In this document: positions 19,006 to 29,819 of the stretch, piece by piece | How positions within the stretch are numbered: position 1 is the first letter of the stretch | Layout: the number at the start of each line of letters is the position of its first letter | Assembly (NCBI GenBank): GCA_016703065.1 | Contig: JADJCU010000001.1 | Span: 124,001-188,000, forward strand | From: a bacterium | Lineage (GTDB): Bacteria; Electryoneota; RPQS01 | Direction: 5' to 3' | Length of the DNA: 64,000 nucleotides | Position numbers and translations under genes: made by a program | Notes under the pieces: model-generated | Seen by the model: the letters and a program-made list of their open reading frames with translations, nothing else | What the model was told of the DNA's origin: nothing | The model's database searches: none

Positions 19006-19048
19006 GTGCACATCCTTCCGTCTATGTAGCACGATTCAGAAATTACGA

Positions 19049-22036
19049 TTAACGGATTATGACGAACTTGCCCGTCGAAATCGAATGGTCCGACAGGTCT
19101 TCCACTGAAAACAGGTACAGGCCAGACACAACTTGCTGATTATTGCGCGAATTCAGGTCCCACTTCTCTGAATTCAAACTCGCCCACGAGCTGCGGTCGC
19201 CTTCCGTGTTGTGAGGTACTATCTGCACGAGGTCGCCTGCTGTCGTGAAGATACGAATCAGCGCCTTCTCGGGCAGATTCATGAACTCGAGCCGGCGATC
19301 CACCTGCGGGTAGAAATCGCGCGTGCCGTCGTTCTGATTCTCCCACGATTGGAAGCGATATTCCTGCGTGTAATCTTCGTACGCCCGATACGGATTCGGA
19401 ACCACAAGCACCTCACGACCAGGATGCCCGGCCGGGGCAAGCAGAACTGCGTTCGCCGTCGCGCGTGTCGACAACGATGTGAGGCCCGACTTCGGATCAC
19501 CGTAGTCAAAAGCTGTAATTGAGTAGTAACGCGGAGCAAGTGTATTCGCAGGAAGCGAGAATTCATACACGCCCTCAAAGCCCGGCTCATCCATTTCGAT
19601 GTCGCCAAATCCGGTATTCAGACCCACTGGCAAAAGGGTACCCGGGACTCCACGGATCACGATCGTCTTCGGCATGCCCGTCGTGTCGGTCACCGGCGTT
19701 GTCATGAGCGAATCGCGGTCGTTCGAGAAATACGCGAAGTCGATCCGGTCAAATTGCGCCTTGAGTTCGAAGTACTGCTCCTGATTAATCACGGATGCGT
19801 GAATTCGATAACCCTCGAAGTCCTGAACACGGCTGAACGGGTCGCGATACGCCGGGTTTTCGGAAGAGCTCTTTGACCAGCGCAGGACCACCTCCTGCGT
19901 GCCCAGTTCATACCCCAGACCGCCCACGGCGCAACCGGACTTGACAATACCACCCGAGTGCTGTGCCGCGTTCTGCGTCTGCGGAAGACAATCCATCAAC
20001 GCTGGAATCGGCGGAGGAGGAGGCCCCGTAAAATCCGGGATGCCGTCGCCCATATCCAAGATACCGTTTTGATACATCCAGCCCATATCCCACGGCCCAA
20101 GCTGCAGCGGATGGAAAGCATTGAATGCGTAAATCAGGTCTTTCGGAATGATCTCATCTTCGCGATCCGCGGGATAATCTGTGCGCGAATTCAGTGCCGC
20201 GTTCACAAGCAATGTGTCGAGCTTGCCATTGCGCTCTGAACCGTCCGCATCCGGGCCCTTGTACCAGCCAACATCGATGGTCCACTTGCCTGCGCCAAAC
20301 TCAACCGCGCCATTAAAATAGATGACAGGAACACTATCGACGCCAATCGGAAGCACGCCGTACAGACCGTCGTTACCAACGTCTTCACCGTACCATCCGT
20401 CGCCCGTGTCCAAAAGGCCGTCGCCCTGCGTGCTGTCTTCGTCGAGCACATCGGGGTTGCCGTCCAGGCCCCAGTCAAAGATCGGCGTATCGTGCATACG
20501 ATTGTCGTACACATCCTTCGCCCAGCGCGCGTTCTCCTTCAGATCGGCGAAGTCGTACTTAGCCGTGTCGAGGTTTGTCGGCGCTATCTGCGGATTATTT
20601 TGATCGTGGAAGAACTCACCGCCCACGTAGGCGATCGTCATGCGGAACTTCTCGGTCGGGTTCAAGCGATAGATATCGTTGCCCCCGCCGTCCGTGAAAT
20701 CATAGAGTCCCAGCGGGCCCCACGAGATCAAATAGCGGGTGTCGTAACCGTCCGCGATATCGGGCGCACCTTCTTCATCAAGGTCCGTGTCCGACCAAGT
20801 TTGCGGCGTATAGCGGTCCGGCCGATAGCGCCACAGCTCAGAATCGACTAGGACGATGCCCGCGTCCAATTCGTCAATTGACGTCTGCCAAAGGTCGAAC
20901 TCGCCGTTGCTCATCAGTTGATACTTCTGCGCGTCCCCCGCCGGATAGCCGTCTGTCTGAGTCCAACCCATGCCCAGGCTGTCGCGGTCCGCGTAGGCCT
21001 CCCAGGCCGGACCGTACGCGAGGTTTTCGTCGTCTCCGTTAGGATTATACCAGTTAAAAGACGTGAACAAGCGCGGATTCGGGGCGCGAATTACGCGCGT
21101 TCCCGTGACGTGAGGTATATAAAGGTCGCCGCCGAACGCGTCTACATTGTAGCCGTCACCGTCCGCAATCCACGCCACGTCAATCCGAATCGTCGTCGTG
21201 TCGTTGTTGGCGTCCACTTCATCAACAGATCGAACAAAACCGCAGACGTCATCCGTATGCTGATCATTGTCGCCCGCAACACCGCAGTCCGAGTCGACAT
21301 ACAGACCAACATAAACGTTCTTCAGGAAGTTGGATGCAATATTCTCAATTTCATAGTCGATGAGAATAAAATCCTCAGCGAAAGCCTGACTGAAGGAATA
21401 TGAAATCTGCGTTATCTTGATTCCCAACGGGCGGTGCGGACCGTCCGTTGGATCGTTGCGAACCCAAGTCGTGCTGGTCAGCGTGTCCGTCATCACGGCG
21501 ATGAAATCCTGATCGGAAACCGCAAACGAATCATAGACCTGCTCGCCAAAGCAATTCGCAAACCCGGGCCGGTTTGAACGTTCATGGATCAGATTTGCCG
21601 CGCCTTCACCGGCGTGGAATTCATTGATCGAGGGATTCTGCCAGCCGTCCGTGCCGACCGACACGCGAGTCGTGAAGAAGCCCTCTTCTTCAATCAACGC
21701 GCCGATCCACAAACTGCCTTGGAAGAGATACTGCTGGCCTGATCCACCCGGGAATTCGCATTGCGGCGCCCAATCCTGAGGCGGACACGGGTTCTGGAGA
21801 GTTCCGTCCTGCCCCGGTCCGTCGTTGCCGAAGTACCCGTAGTTCGTGATATTCCTCCACATCTTGCCCGCATCCTGGACCCGGTTGGTCTCCGCAGGAT
21901 TCGCAATGTCCAGGCTCCGGGCGGGACCACGGTCACGCGACGCGTCATACCGGCCCAGTTTGGCATAGCCCGACGAAGCCAATAGTCCCGTCAAGAACAC
22001 GGCCAACAAGATGGTTGAGAAGGATTTCCAGCGCAT
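19049..22036 (-). CDS. Large secreted surface protein with VVPNPYR-type C-terminal domain
   Basis: 995 residues from the ATG at 22036 (AGAGG 9 bases upstream; a TTG two codons earlier is possible). Signal peptide MRWKSFSTILLAVFLTGLLA. The long middle is aromatic and acidic with repeated W/Y-G-D motifs. The C-terminal about 110 residues begin VLVVPNPYRAYEDYTQ and end VSGLYLFSVEDLS...GKFVIIR, a FlgD-like Ig fold that corresponds to the sorting tails of the other cargo proteins but lacks the NPFN signature. It lies 43 bases upstream of PorV in the same orientation and is the likely main substrate or structural partner of this operon. The function is unknown. Confidence 0.8.
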   Translation of the reverse strand: MRWKSFSTILLAVFLTGLLASSGYAKLGRYDASRDRGPARSLDIANPAETNRVQDAGKMWRNITNYGYFGNDGPGQDGTLQNPCPPQDWAPQCEFPGGSGQQYLFQGSLWIGALIEEEGFFTTRVSVGTDGWQNPSINEFHAGEGAANLIHERSNRPGFANCFGEQVYDSFAVSDQDFIAVMTDTLTSTTWVRNDPTDGPHRPLGIKITQISYSFSQAFAEDFILIDYEIENIASNFLKNVYVGLYVDSDCGVAGDNDQHTDDVCGFVRSVDEVDANNDTTTIRIDVAWIADGDGYNVDAFGGDLYIPHVTGTRVIRAPNPRLFTSFNWYNPNGDDENLAYGPAWEAYADRDSLGMGWTQTDGYPAGDAQKYQLMSNGEFDLWQTSIDELDAGIVLVDSELWRYRPDRYTPQTWSDTDLDEEGAPDIADGYDTRYLISWGPLGLYDFTDGGGNDIYRLNPTEKFRMTIAYVGGEFFHDQNNPQIAPTNLDTAKYDFADLKENARWAKDVYDNRMHDTPIFDWGLDGNPDVLDEDSTQGDGLLDTGDGWYGEDVGNDGLYGVLPIGVDSVPVIYFNGAVEFGAGKWTIDVGWYKGPDADGSERNGKLDTLLVNAALNSRTDYPADREDEIIPKDLIYAFNAFHPLQLGPWDMGWMYQNGILDMGDGIPDFTGPPPPPIPALMDCLPQTQNAAQHSGGIVKSGCAVGGLGYELGTQEVVLRWSKSSSENPAYRDPFSRVQDFEGYRIHASVINQEQYFELKAQFDRIDFAYFSNDRDSLMTTPVTDTTGMPKTIVIRGVPGTLLPVGLNTGFGDIEMDEPGFEGVYEFSLPANTLAPRYYSITAFDYGDPKSGLTSLSTRATANAVLLAPAGHPGREVLVVPNPYRAYEDYTQEYRFQSWENQNDGTRDFYPQVDRRLEFMNLPEKALIRIFTTAGDLVQIVPHNTEGDRSSWASLNSEKWDLNSRNNQQVVSGLYLFSVEDLSDHSISTGKFVIIR

Positions 22037-22116
22037 GTGCAAGAACCTCTATCGTAATAAACAGGCGTCGACTCGCTGTCTGACGCTATCTGTGTTGCTT
22101 CACTTGATTTATCGAC

Positions 22117-22130
22117 CGCGCAATTGCGCG
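22117..22130. repeat. 14-base palindrome in operon spacer
   Basis: CGCGCAATTGCGCG is a perfect palindrome in the 109-base spacer between the beta-helix lipoprotein gene and the next gene of the surface operon. It could be a regulator site or an internal processing hairpin. Confidence 0.35.
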
Positions 22131-22145
22131 TCCGAACGGATTTGC

Positions 22146-24173
22146 TTAACGCCCTAAGGCCAGACCGCCGCGTCTAAGGCCGGCCCCTACGCCCGCAGCG
22201 GCGCCAGGTCCACCCCAAGCACCCATGTCATTCCGTGTGCCGTCAGGGTCGTTGTACTGCGAATCACTCATGCCTGCGTCTCGACACGGAGAACCCGACT
22301 GTAAGCGATACTCCGCATCGGCGAACAGCGGATTGCTGCTCAAATTGCCGTTGCCCTCGCCCAGACTTCCGGGCGTATAGTTCGCCGGTACCGCGTCACG
22401 AATCCCGCCATTCCACACGTTGTTCGCGACTACATTCGGAGTCGACGAGAACCAGGCATAGACACCCGTCCGGCCCGTGTTCGCCACGATGTTATTGAAG
22501 ATCGCGGGATTGCTGTTCGCCGTCACGTGAAACCCGTAATAGCCGCAGTCGACCAACGTGTTGTTCACAATTCGGGGATTGCACAGCGAATCAAGCATCA
22601 CCGCCGTGGTCGTGCACGCCTCAACAACTGTATTCATGATCTCTACGCCGGTATCCACGTGCTTAAGTGTGATTCCCCGACCCCGTGAGCCGCTGACCCG
22701 TGAATTGTAGATCTTTGCCGATGACGAATCGACCAGAATCCCCTGGGTTCCGACATTCGTAAACGTGCACGACTGTACGACGACCGCGTCATTCAGGTTC
22801 ATCATGCCGGTAGTGACCGAAAGGCCGGACTCAAAGGCGTTACGGAACTCGACGTGCTCAAACCGCACTCCGGGCTTCTGGACAACAACGTCGCGATAGT
22901 CACGAATAATCATGTGCCGCAAAACCGACGGCGCGTCTCCGCGCTCCAGAAAGACGAATCCTGCCGCATCTTCGAAATTCGTCGCCTGACATGGACACAT
23001 TTCGACCGGATTCTCGGCCGTGCCCTCGACCATCAGTTGACCGTACACTTCAAAATTGAACATGCCGGTCGTTTCAAGACGGGCGCCCGCCGGAATAACG
23101 ACCGTGACACCGGGCGGAATAACAACGTCGCAGGAGACGCGATACGTCGCGGCTTCAAGATTGCCCTCCAACCGCCCGCGCAGCTCAAACTCCGACTTGG
23201 AATACGGAATCACGCCCATGTCGGCGGGCGAATTATCCGGATCGAAGTCTGAGTCGAGCGGGCCTGCGTCAACACAAGGAGAACATGACTCAAGGCGGTA
23301 ATTGGCCTCCTTGGTCAACGTACCCAGCAAGTTGTTCAAGAACTGCGGCGATTGATCAATATTGAAGCGTGAGTCGCACGAATCCAGATTCGCGTTCACC
23401 GTCGCGAGGTCGCCAAAGACCTTGTGCGAACCGGAATCGCCGCTCAGCGTGTCGTTCGCCACGATAAAGGACGGCGCGCTATTGTCTGCAACACAATTGT
23501 ACTTGATGACAAGTTCCTGGATCGCCGTCACAGTCAAATCAGCTCGTACGGCCGAAGCGTCGTTATCTGCAAGAACGTTGTACTCAATCACCGGACGCGC
23601 AGCGCCGCCAATGATGGCGACCGCGTTATTCTGATTCCTCGTGACGACACAGTGACGAATCGTTGGACTGCTGTTGTTGATTGCAAGCATGCCGCGATAG
23701 TTTTGCGCGTCTCGGCCCCGTTCACTTAGCGTGTCCGTATCGAAAAACGCGCCATACGTGAAGATGCAATAGCTTAACTCTGAACCTTCATTCGGATTGC
23801 GCAGCTTCAAACCGCGCCACTGGCCAAGCGTCGGATCCGAATTCGCACTTGTGAAGATGATCGGTGCGGTAGGGGTGCCGTGCGCCACGAGCTTGCCGAC
23901 AACATCAATCCAGTTCAACCCTGCGACCATAATTTCGGCGCCCGGTTCAACCGTGACCGTGACCCCTTCAGGGATAACGTAGTCCTCCTTGACATACCAC
24001 GGTCGACCGCCATTCGCGGCGATGGTCACATCTGACGTGGGACTATATAGCGTGTCGCCATCACGGTAGGGACTCACGTCCGGACGCGGGTGCGACACCG
24101 GATCTGAACAGCCCGCGGCCACAAGAATGGCGAACAGCGCGGAAAGCGTTATGCGACGTACAATTGCGAACAT
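22146..24173 (-). CDS. Parallel beta-helix lipoprotein
   Basis: 675 residues. The lipoprotein signal ends VAAGC (Cys22). Two stretches, about 60-290 and 335-640, carry right-handed parallel beta-helix (pectin-lyase-like) repeats: EPGAEIMV, NNSSPTIRHCVV, VIEYNVLADNDAS, then VVIPAGARLE, NTVVEACTTTAVML, NNIVANTGRTGVYAW. Each ends in a similar block with a disulfide-like SPCxDAG motif (ESCSPCVDAG, QSGSPCRDAG). Such folds bind or cleave polysaccharides, or simply form stiff surface rods; no catalytic residues are clear. It begins 44 bases after the receptor gene stop and belongs to the same operon. Confidence 0.82.
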   Translation of the reverse strand: MFAIVRRITLSALFAILVAAGCSDPVSHPRPDVSPYRDGDTLYSPTSDVTIAANGGRPWYVKEDYVIPEGVTVTVEPGAEIMVAGLNWIDVVGKLVAHGTPTAPIIFTSANSDPTLGQWRGLKLRNPNEGSELSYCIFTYGAFFDTDTLSERGRDAQNYRGMLAINNSSPTIRHCVVTRNQNNAVAIIGGAARPVIEYNVLADNDASAVRADLTVTAIQELVIKYNCVADNSAPSFIVANDTLSGDSGSHKVFGDLATVNANLDSCDSRFNIDQSPQFLNNLLGTLTKEANYRLESCSPCVDAGPLDSDFDPDNSPADMGVIPYSKSEFELRGRLEGNLEAATYRVSCDVVIPPGVTVVIPAGARLETTGMFNFEVYGQLMVEGTAENPVEMCPCQATNFEDAAGFVFLERGDAPSVLRHMIIRDYRDVVVQKPGVRFEHVEFRNAFESGLSVTTGMMNLNDAVVVQSCTFTNVGTQGILVDSSSAKIYNSRVSGSRGRGITLKHVDTGVEIMNTVVEACTTTAVMLDSLCNPRIVNNTLVDCGYYGFHVTANSNPAIFNNIVANTGRTGVYAWFSSTPNVVANNVWNGGIRDAVPANYTPGSLGEGNGNLSSNPLFADAEYRLQSGSPCRDAGMSDSQYNDPDGTRNDMGAWGGPGAAAGVGAGLRRGGLALGR

Positions 24174-24217
24174 AATTTATCGTGCTCCCGGGAACGTTTC
24201 AGAGGTACTATCCGCGA

Positions 24218-27200
24218 TTAGAATTCCAACTTCAGATGCAACAACACCTGCCGCGGCGGGAAGTAGTTGCGCGGATTGTGGTCTATGTCTTTGCCAAGAT
24301 CGTCGTCAGATGCCTCGTTCTGGTTGTCCTCGTGGGAGGAATCGTAGGCGTTGCCGGTCTCAGTGTAGACTTCGCGGATATTCTTCCGGTTGAACAAATT
24401 GAATATTTCAAAACCGGTCACAAAATTCAAACCCTTGCGCAGGTTCCAATACTTGTCAAGTCGGAAGTCCGTCGTGGACGTGGCAGCCTGACGCGCCGAA
24501 TTCGCCAATATCAAATTGGCCGGCTTGTTTTCCGTGTAAGTCGACGGCGTGTAGGGCAGTCCCGATCCGTAAGAGAATTCAACAGTGGACAGCCAATCCG
24601 ACGGCAGCCTGACGCCGAACAGATTCGGATGCTGATCCTTGCTCACGCGGAACGTCACAAATGCCGAGACGCGGTGGGTTTCGTCCCAATCCAGCGGATG
24701 CTCGTTGCGGTTTTCTGGAACACCATTCGTACGATCAAGCAGACCCTCAGCAGCAGCCGATTCCTTGCCGTACGCAAACGAGAAGTCGTAGTTGGCGGTC
24801 AGTGCCCACATACTTGAGAACTTCTTGTCGAGCGAAAACTCAAAACCGCGCGCACGAGCGTAACCAAGATTAAAGTAGCGATTCAACGTGATCGGCCCAA
24901 TGCGCTCTTCAATTGTGCCGATTTGATTGTACACGTCGCGGTAGTAACCCGCCACGTCGACAACCCAGTTCTCAGCAAATTCAGTAGAGACGCCAACCTC
25001 ATAAGAAACCGTTTTCTCATATTCGAGGTTCGGGTTGCCGATTTCCGTGTTCGGCGAAATGTTCGCTGTCGCGCTGCGGTAGAAGTACTGGAAAGACGGC
25101 GTCTGATAATAGTGGCCGTAATTGAAATACAACTTCGACGCTGCCGAAATAGGATGCGAAATGCCAAGCCGCGGCGCGATCACGTACCGCCCGCGCTCTG
25201 CAAGCAGCGCCCCCGGCTGACCTGCGTCCACTTGATTTTGGAATTGCTGAAGGAGCCCATCACCCTGAATGATGAAGTCGGAACGAAGTCCTGCACGTAC
25301 GATCAGGCCCTCAAATTCCATCTTGTCCTGGAAGTAAACGGCGCCTTCCCACGGTTTGTGACTATAGAAGTCGCGCGTGCTGCCGATGCCATAATACGGA
25401 GACCCGACAGGCAGCGGGTAGTCCACGTTGTCGTACGGTTCGTCCGGAAATTGGATCGATTGCATTTCAAGCTCACGATATTTGACTTCGAAACCCGACT
25501 TCAATTCGTGGAACTTGTTTACCTGACTCGTGATATCAAACTTGCTTGAGTATTCCACCGATCTGCGGTCCTGCCAATAAGCCTGTTCGTCCCACTGGCC
25601 CGGATTCAGGAATTCATCCGCAAAGAGATCATATTGCCCGTTGCGATTGTAGTCGGAATAGACCTCGCCTTCATCGGCAAAGCCATTCGGTAAGTCGTAC
25701 ACTGGATGCGCGCCGTCAATTCCAGGATTGCGATTGATCCATGTCGACTTGCCATCAATGTAATTGAAATACTCCGGAAGGCCCGTCAGTGTGTCGATGT
25801 CAGAGTAGTCAGAGGCCATTCCGGTTCGCCGGCGGGCAGATACTCGAGAATGTTTGCCCACGTATAGATCACCGGCAACCGCGGATCCATGCCGAAGCCT
25901 ACATCCGCCGGACGACAGAACAGTTCATATTCGTCGATTCGCTCATTCGGACCGTCGTAACGGCCGTTACGGGTCGGCAACAAACGAATTCCGCTTTCCG
26001 CACCGCTCGGGAGGTCGAGCCAGACTTCACCCTCGTCGTGCTCGCCGTTATAGTAGCCGGTACTGTCCGGCAAATCGATGAACGGCTCCCCGGTATCCCA
26101 GACGAAATCGCCGTCTAACAGACCCTCGCCGCGATCGTCGTCGTTCTCGAAATTCGTCTGCCGGTCAATCCGCCCGTTCCCTTGATCGACAAACGGCTCG
26201 CCTTCATCATAGACGCCATTGCCGTTACGGTCCGTAAAGATCTCCCCGCTGTCCCAACGGTCGTTGCCGCGATCGTCGTAGCCTTCTCCGTATCCGTCAT
26301 ACATGCCATCGCCGTCAGCGTCCTGGAAACGCTCGCCGTCCCATTGACCGTTCCCGTTCCAGTCCTGCTCGGCAAGCTGCGGCTCGGCATCGTCCCAACG
26401 CCCGTTGCCGTTCAGGTCGACATACGGATCCCACGAATCGTATACGCCTACGTTATTTGCACCCTGACCATTCGGGCGATCAACCCACGGCTCTGCAGCA
26501 TCAAAGACGCCATTGCCGTTAAGATCAACCCAGTCCTCGCCGCGATCCCAGCGTCCATTCTCATTGACGTCGTCATAGCCTTCACCTTCGCCAACGTATT
26601 GGCCGTCCCCATTCACGTCACGATAGCCGTCAGGTATGCCATTGTTATTTACGTCCTGCACCGACGTGCCGCCCTGACCGCCCACAATCGCGTCTTCAAC
26701 CTGAGTCTGGGCCGTGAACTCGTCGGGATTCTTGCCCCGCGGAGTCACACGAGTCTTTGTCGTAAAACGGCCCAGCGTGACCTCATAGAACGTGTTCTGA
26801 GTCACATTGTGCTGGTACTGCAAATTGTATGAGTCGCGAATATTCCGCGCATACGGACGATTCTCAGGAATGTATTTATACTGCCACCCATAGTTGCCGC
26901 CAATCGAAGCCTCGCCATCCGGGTAGATGTCCCAAAGCGAGTGGTCGCGCGTATAGGAGAAGTTGAACTTCCGCGCCGGATCCATACGGTAAGTCAGCTT
27001 CCAGAAGGTCGAATAGTCATTCGACTGTCGTTCTGGAATGTCGAAACCCAAATCCAAATAGTCGTTCGGATCGCGGCGGATCGCATACGGAGTGTAGGTA
27101 TTTGAGAGCTTCGCCGTTCCCGACGTGAAGAAGGAAAACTTGTTCTCCTTCATGTTGAAGATCTCTTTGACGAACGGCACCGGACCACTGAACGCATAGT

Positions 27201-27978
27201 CGTACTGATCGGCGTCGAAGCTGTAGTTCTGGAACATGCGGTCGGTACGATACTCAATCGTACCGTTGTAGTCCTTCATGTTGCCTTCGGGCGTCGTCAC
27301 GCGAATCAATGCGGACTGATAACCGCCCGTCGAGGCGTCGCCGCCCGTCAAAATCTCGATTTCTTCGACGTTCAGCGCGCTCGTGTTGATCAGGCGCTTC
27401 GAGCTGTTGTAAAGAGCGTCGCCTTTGGTTTGGCCGTCCACAACGTATTTCGCTTCCGTGTCGCGACCGCCGCGCACATGCAATCCGCCGTCCGGATCGA
27501 CCTTGAAGCCCGGCTGCTTGGCAATGATGTTCGCCACCTGACCACCGCCGTAAACCTGCAGCTCCTGGCCGGTCATGCGGTTTTCCTTGCCCGACACATC
27601 CAGCTGCACGGTCTTCTTCTTCTGCGTGACAATCTCGACTTCGCCGATCTGAATCGCTTCATCCTGCAAGGTCGCGTTCACGTTCGATGTTAGGTCTGAC
27701 GACACCTCGACGCCGCGGAACTCCTTGGCACCGTAACCGATACTCGAGATCCGAACGGTATAGGTGCCCGGATTGACACCCAAGATCACGTAGCTGCCGT
27801 CTACATTCAAGACGGTAACACCTTGACCGGTTTCAATGATCTGGACATTGGCGCCGAGGACACCATCGCCGTTCACGTCTAACACCGTGCCCGAAATCTT
27901 GCCCGGTCCGGCGTACACCAGTGAACTTAGCGCCAGTAAAGCAAAGACGTGTAAAATTGTGGTCAGACAACGCATCAT
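24218..27978 (-). pseudogene. TonB-dependent receptor with calcium-repeat insertion (one frameshift)
   Basis: The N-terminal frame (25786-27978) has a signal peptide, a carboxypeptidase-regulatory-like domain (residues 26-110: GKISGTVLDVNGDGVLGANV), a plug domain (about 130-235, with GLHVRGGRDTEAKYVVDGQ) and the first barrel strands. From residue 440 to about 690 come Asp/Asn/Gly-rich units (DLNGNGVFDAAEPWVD, DRNGNGVYDEGEPFVD). The C-terminal frame (24218 to about 25818) holds the remaining barrel and ends LLHLKLEF. They join at 25814-25818: restoring one G on the minus strand (TGGCC to TGGGCC) gives EWASDYSDIDTL without a break. The intact protein would be about 1250 residues. The cause may be a consensus error or a real mutation. 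The ATG at 27978 has GAGG upstream, and it is the first gene of the surface operon. Confidence 0.88.
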
Positions 27979-28161
27979 GTTAAATCCTCATCGCTGGTTC
28001 ACCGCTTGCCGCGGATCATGCAACTTTTGGGAGGTTTGTTTCGTCTATACAGATGGGGAACTCCGTGCCCGAACTTCCCGCTATTCCAAAAAGAGTCTGC
28101 TACTACCCGAACCTACTCAGGGCGCGAATCGCCCGTGCACCGGGTCCAGCGCTATCGCCGG

Positions 28162-29403
28162 CTACATGTTCTTGATAATCTCAGTCGCGAATTCTGATGT
28201 CTTCAGCTTTGTCGCACCGGCCATCTGACGTTCAAGGTCGTAGGTCACGCGCTTGTTTCCAATCGCCCCTTCAATGCCCTTTACAATCAGCTTTGCCACC
28301 GGATCCCAGCCCAGATATTCAAACATCATCACGCCCGACAGAATCACACTGCCCGGATTGATCACATCCTTGTCAGCATATTTCGGAGCCGTGCCATGCG
28401 TCGCCTCAAACACCGCGTACGCATCACTGATATTTCCGCCCGGCGCCAAACCCAAGCCGCCGACCTGCGCAGCACACGCATCACTCAAATAATCGCCGTT
28501 CAAATTCGGCGTCACGATGACTTCGTATTCGTCGGGCCGCAACAGCAACTGCTGGAACATCGCGTCGGCAATCCGGTCGTTCAACAACACCTTGCCTGCC
28601 GGCAGCTTCCCGTCAAACTTATCCCACAAGTCCTTCTCCGAAATCACCGTGTCTGCGAACTCGCGCGCGGCTAACTCATAGCCCCATTCGCGAAACGCCC
28701 CTTCGGTGAACTTCATGATGTTGCCCTTGTGGACAATCGTCACCATCTTCTTGCCGTGATCGATCGCGTATTGAAGCGCCTTGCGCACGATGCGCTCGCT
28801 GCCGTATTTCGAAATCGGCTTGATTCCAATACCCGAATCGTGGCGAATCGTCTTGCCCAGACCCTTGATGAACTCAATTACCCGCGCCGCTTCCGCCGAG
28901 CCGGATTTCCATTCGATACCCGAATAGACATCTTCCGTGTTTTCGCGGAAGATCACCACGTTCAGCTTCCCCGGCTCCTTCACCGGTGCGGGCACGCCTT
29001 CAAACCAACGCACGGGCCGCACACAGGCATACAGATCGAGCACCTGCCGAAGCGCTACATTCAAAGATCGAATGCCGCCGCCGACCGGAGTCGTCAACGG
29101 ACCCTTAATCGCTACTATATGTTCCTTAATCGCCTTCAGCGTATCGTCCGGCAGCCAGACGTTCTCGCCGTAGACCGTGAGCGACTTCTCGCCCGCGTAA
29201 ACTTCAAACCATACAACTTTCTTCTTGCCGCCGTAAGCCTTCTCAACCGCCGCATCAAACACACGCTGTGAGGCTTTCCAAATATCCCGGCCCGTGCCGT
29301 CGCCTTCAATAAACGGAATGATCGGGTGATCCGGAACGACCAAACGACCATCGGCAACCGTGATCTGCTCACCGGTTGCTGGGGGAGTTAGTTTGTCATA
29401 CAA
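28162..29403 (-). CDS. icd: Isocitrate dehydrogenase, NADP-dependent
   Basis: 413 residues, close to the length of the E. coli enzyme. It oxidatively decarboxylates isocitrate to 2-oxoglutarate in the TCA cycle. Visible are the substrate loop GIRSLNVALRQ with Ser113 (the residue phosphorylated in E. coli), Tyr160 and the Lys of VHKGN, the metal ligands in NGDYLSDA, and HGTAPKYADK with Lys341-Tyr342, the pair that marks NADP rather than NAD use. The start is a TTG at 29403 with GAGG about 10 bases upstream; no in-frame ATG fits the family N-terminus. It stands alone, with spacers on both sides. Confidence 0.95.
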   Translation of the reverse strand: MYDKLTPPATGEQITVADGRLVVPDHPIIPFIEGDGTGRDIWKASQRVFDAAVEKAYGGKKKVVWFEVYAGEKSLTVYGENVWLPDDTLKAIKEHIVAIKGPLTTPVGGGIRSLNVALRQVLDLYACVRPVRWFEGVPAPVKEPGKLNVVIFRENTEDVYSGIEWKSGSAEAARVIEFIKGLGKTIRHDSGIGIKPISKYGSERIVRKALQYAIDHGKKMVTIVHKGNIMKFTEGAFREWGYELAAREFADTVISEKDLWDKFDGKLPAGKVLLNDRIADAMFQQLLLRPDEYEVIVTPNLNGDYLSDACAAQVGGLGLAPGGNISDAYAVFEATHGTAPKYADKDVINPGSVILSGVMMFEYLGWDPVAKLIVKGIEGAIGNKRVTYDLERQMAGATKLKTSEFATEIIKNM

Positions 29404-29781
29404 TGTAGTATTTCCTCGTGACGAACGGGGCGCGAGGTCCGCGAGATTGCGTAAGCCAAGCCTAAGATGTACGTCTAATAGTGAAAGGTGGGGAAGGGCA
29501 TCGCGACAACCCCGGGTGGCATCGCGACGTGAGAGGAACTGAATGAGTTCGATAGGCCGCCGGCATGACCCTTACCGAAGACCTATTAATTGAGGCAAAC
29601 CAAATGATAAGCCGGCTTCCGAATAGTTGCGGATGCTGTAATCCGCGCTCGTAAGCCCCTTATGAATTCTCAATATACCTATCAGTCAAGGGAATGTCAA
29701 CAGCAACTGCTTGCACTACCCATTCCACACCAGACACCGCAATCATCTATTTAGCAGGAGTTTGCAAAACCTGCCGCCAAC
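29404..29781. other. Intergenic upstream of icd
   Basis: No gene is supported. This region should hold the icd promoter on the minus strand, but no convincing -35/-10 pair could be chosen. Composition is mixed with AT-rich patches near 29570-29750. Confidence 0.4.
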
Positions 29782-29811
29782 AAAAAACACCGCTGCGAGG
29801 GCGGTGTTTTT
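29782..29811. terminator. Hairpin with flanking A and T tracts
   Basis: AAAAAACACCGC and GCGGTGTTTTT pair across a short loop. It has the form of a bidirectional terminator although no recognised gene ends beside it, which suggests an unannotated transcript upstream on the plus strand or the end of one from the right on the minus strand. Confidence 0.6.
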
Positions 29812-29819
29812 CATTTCGG

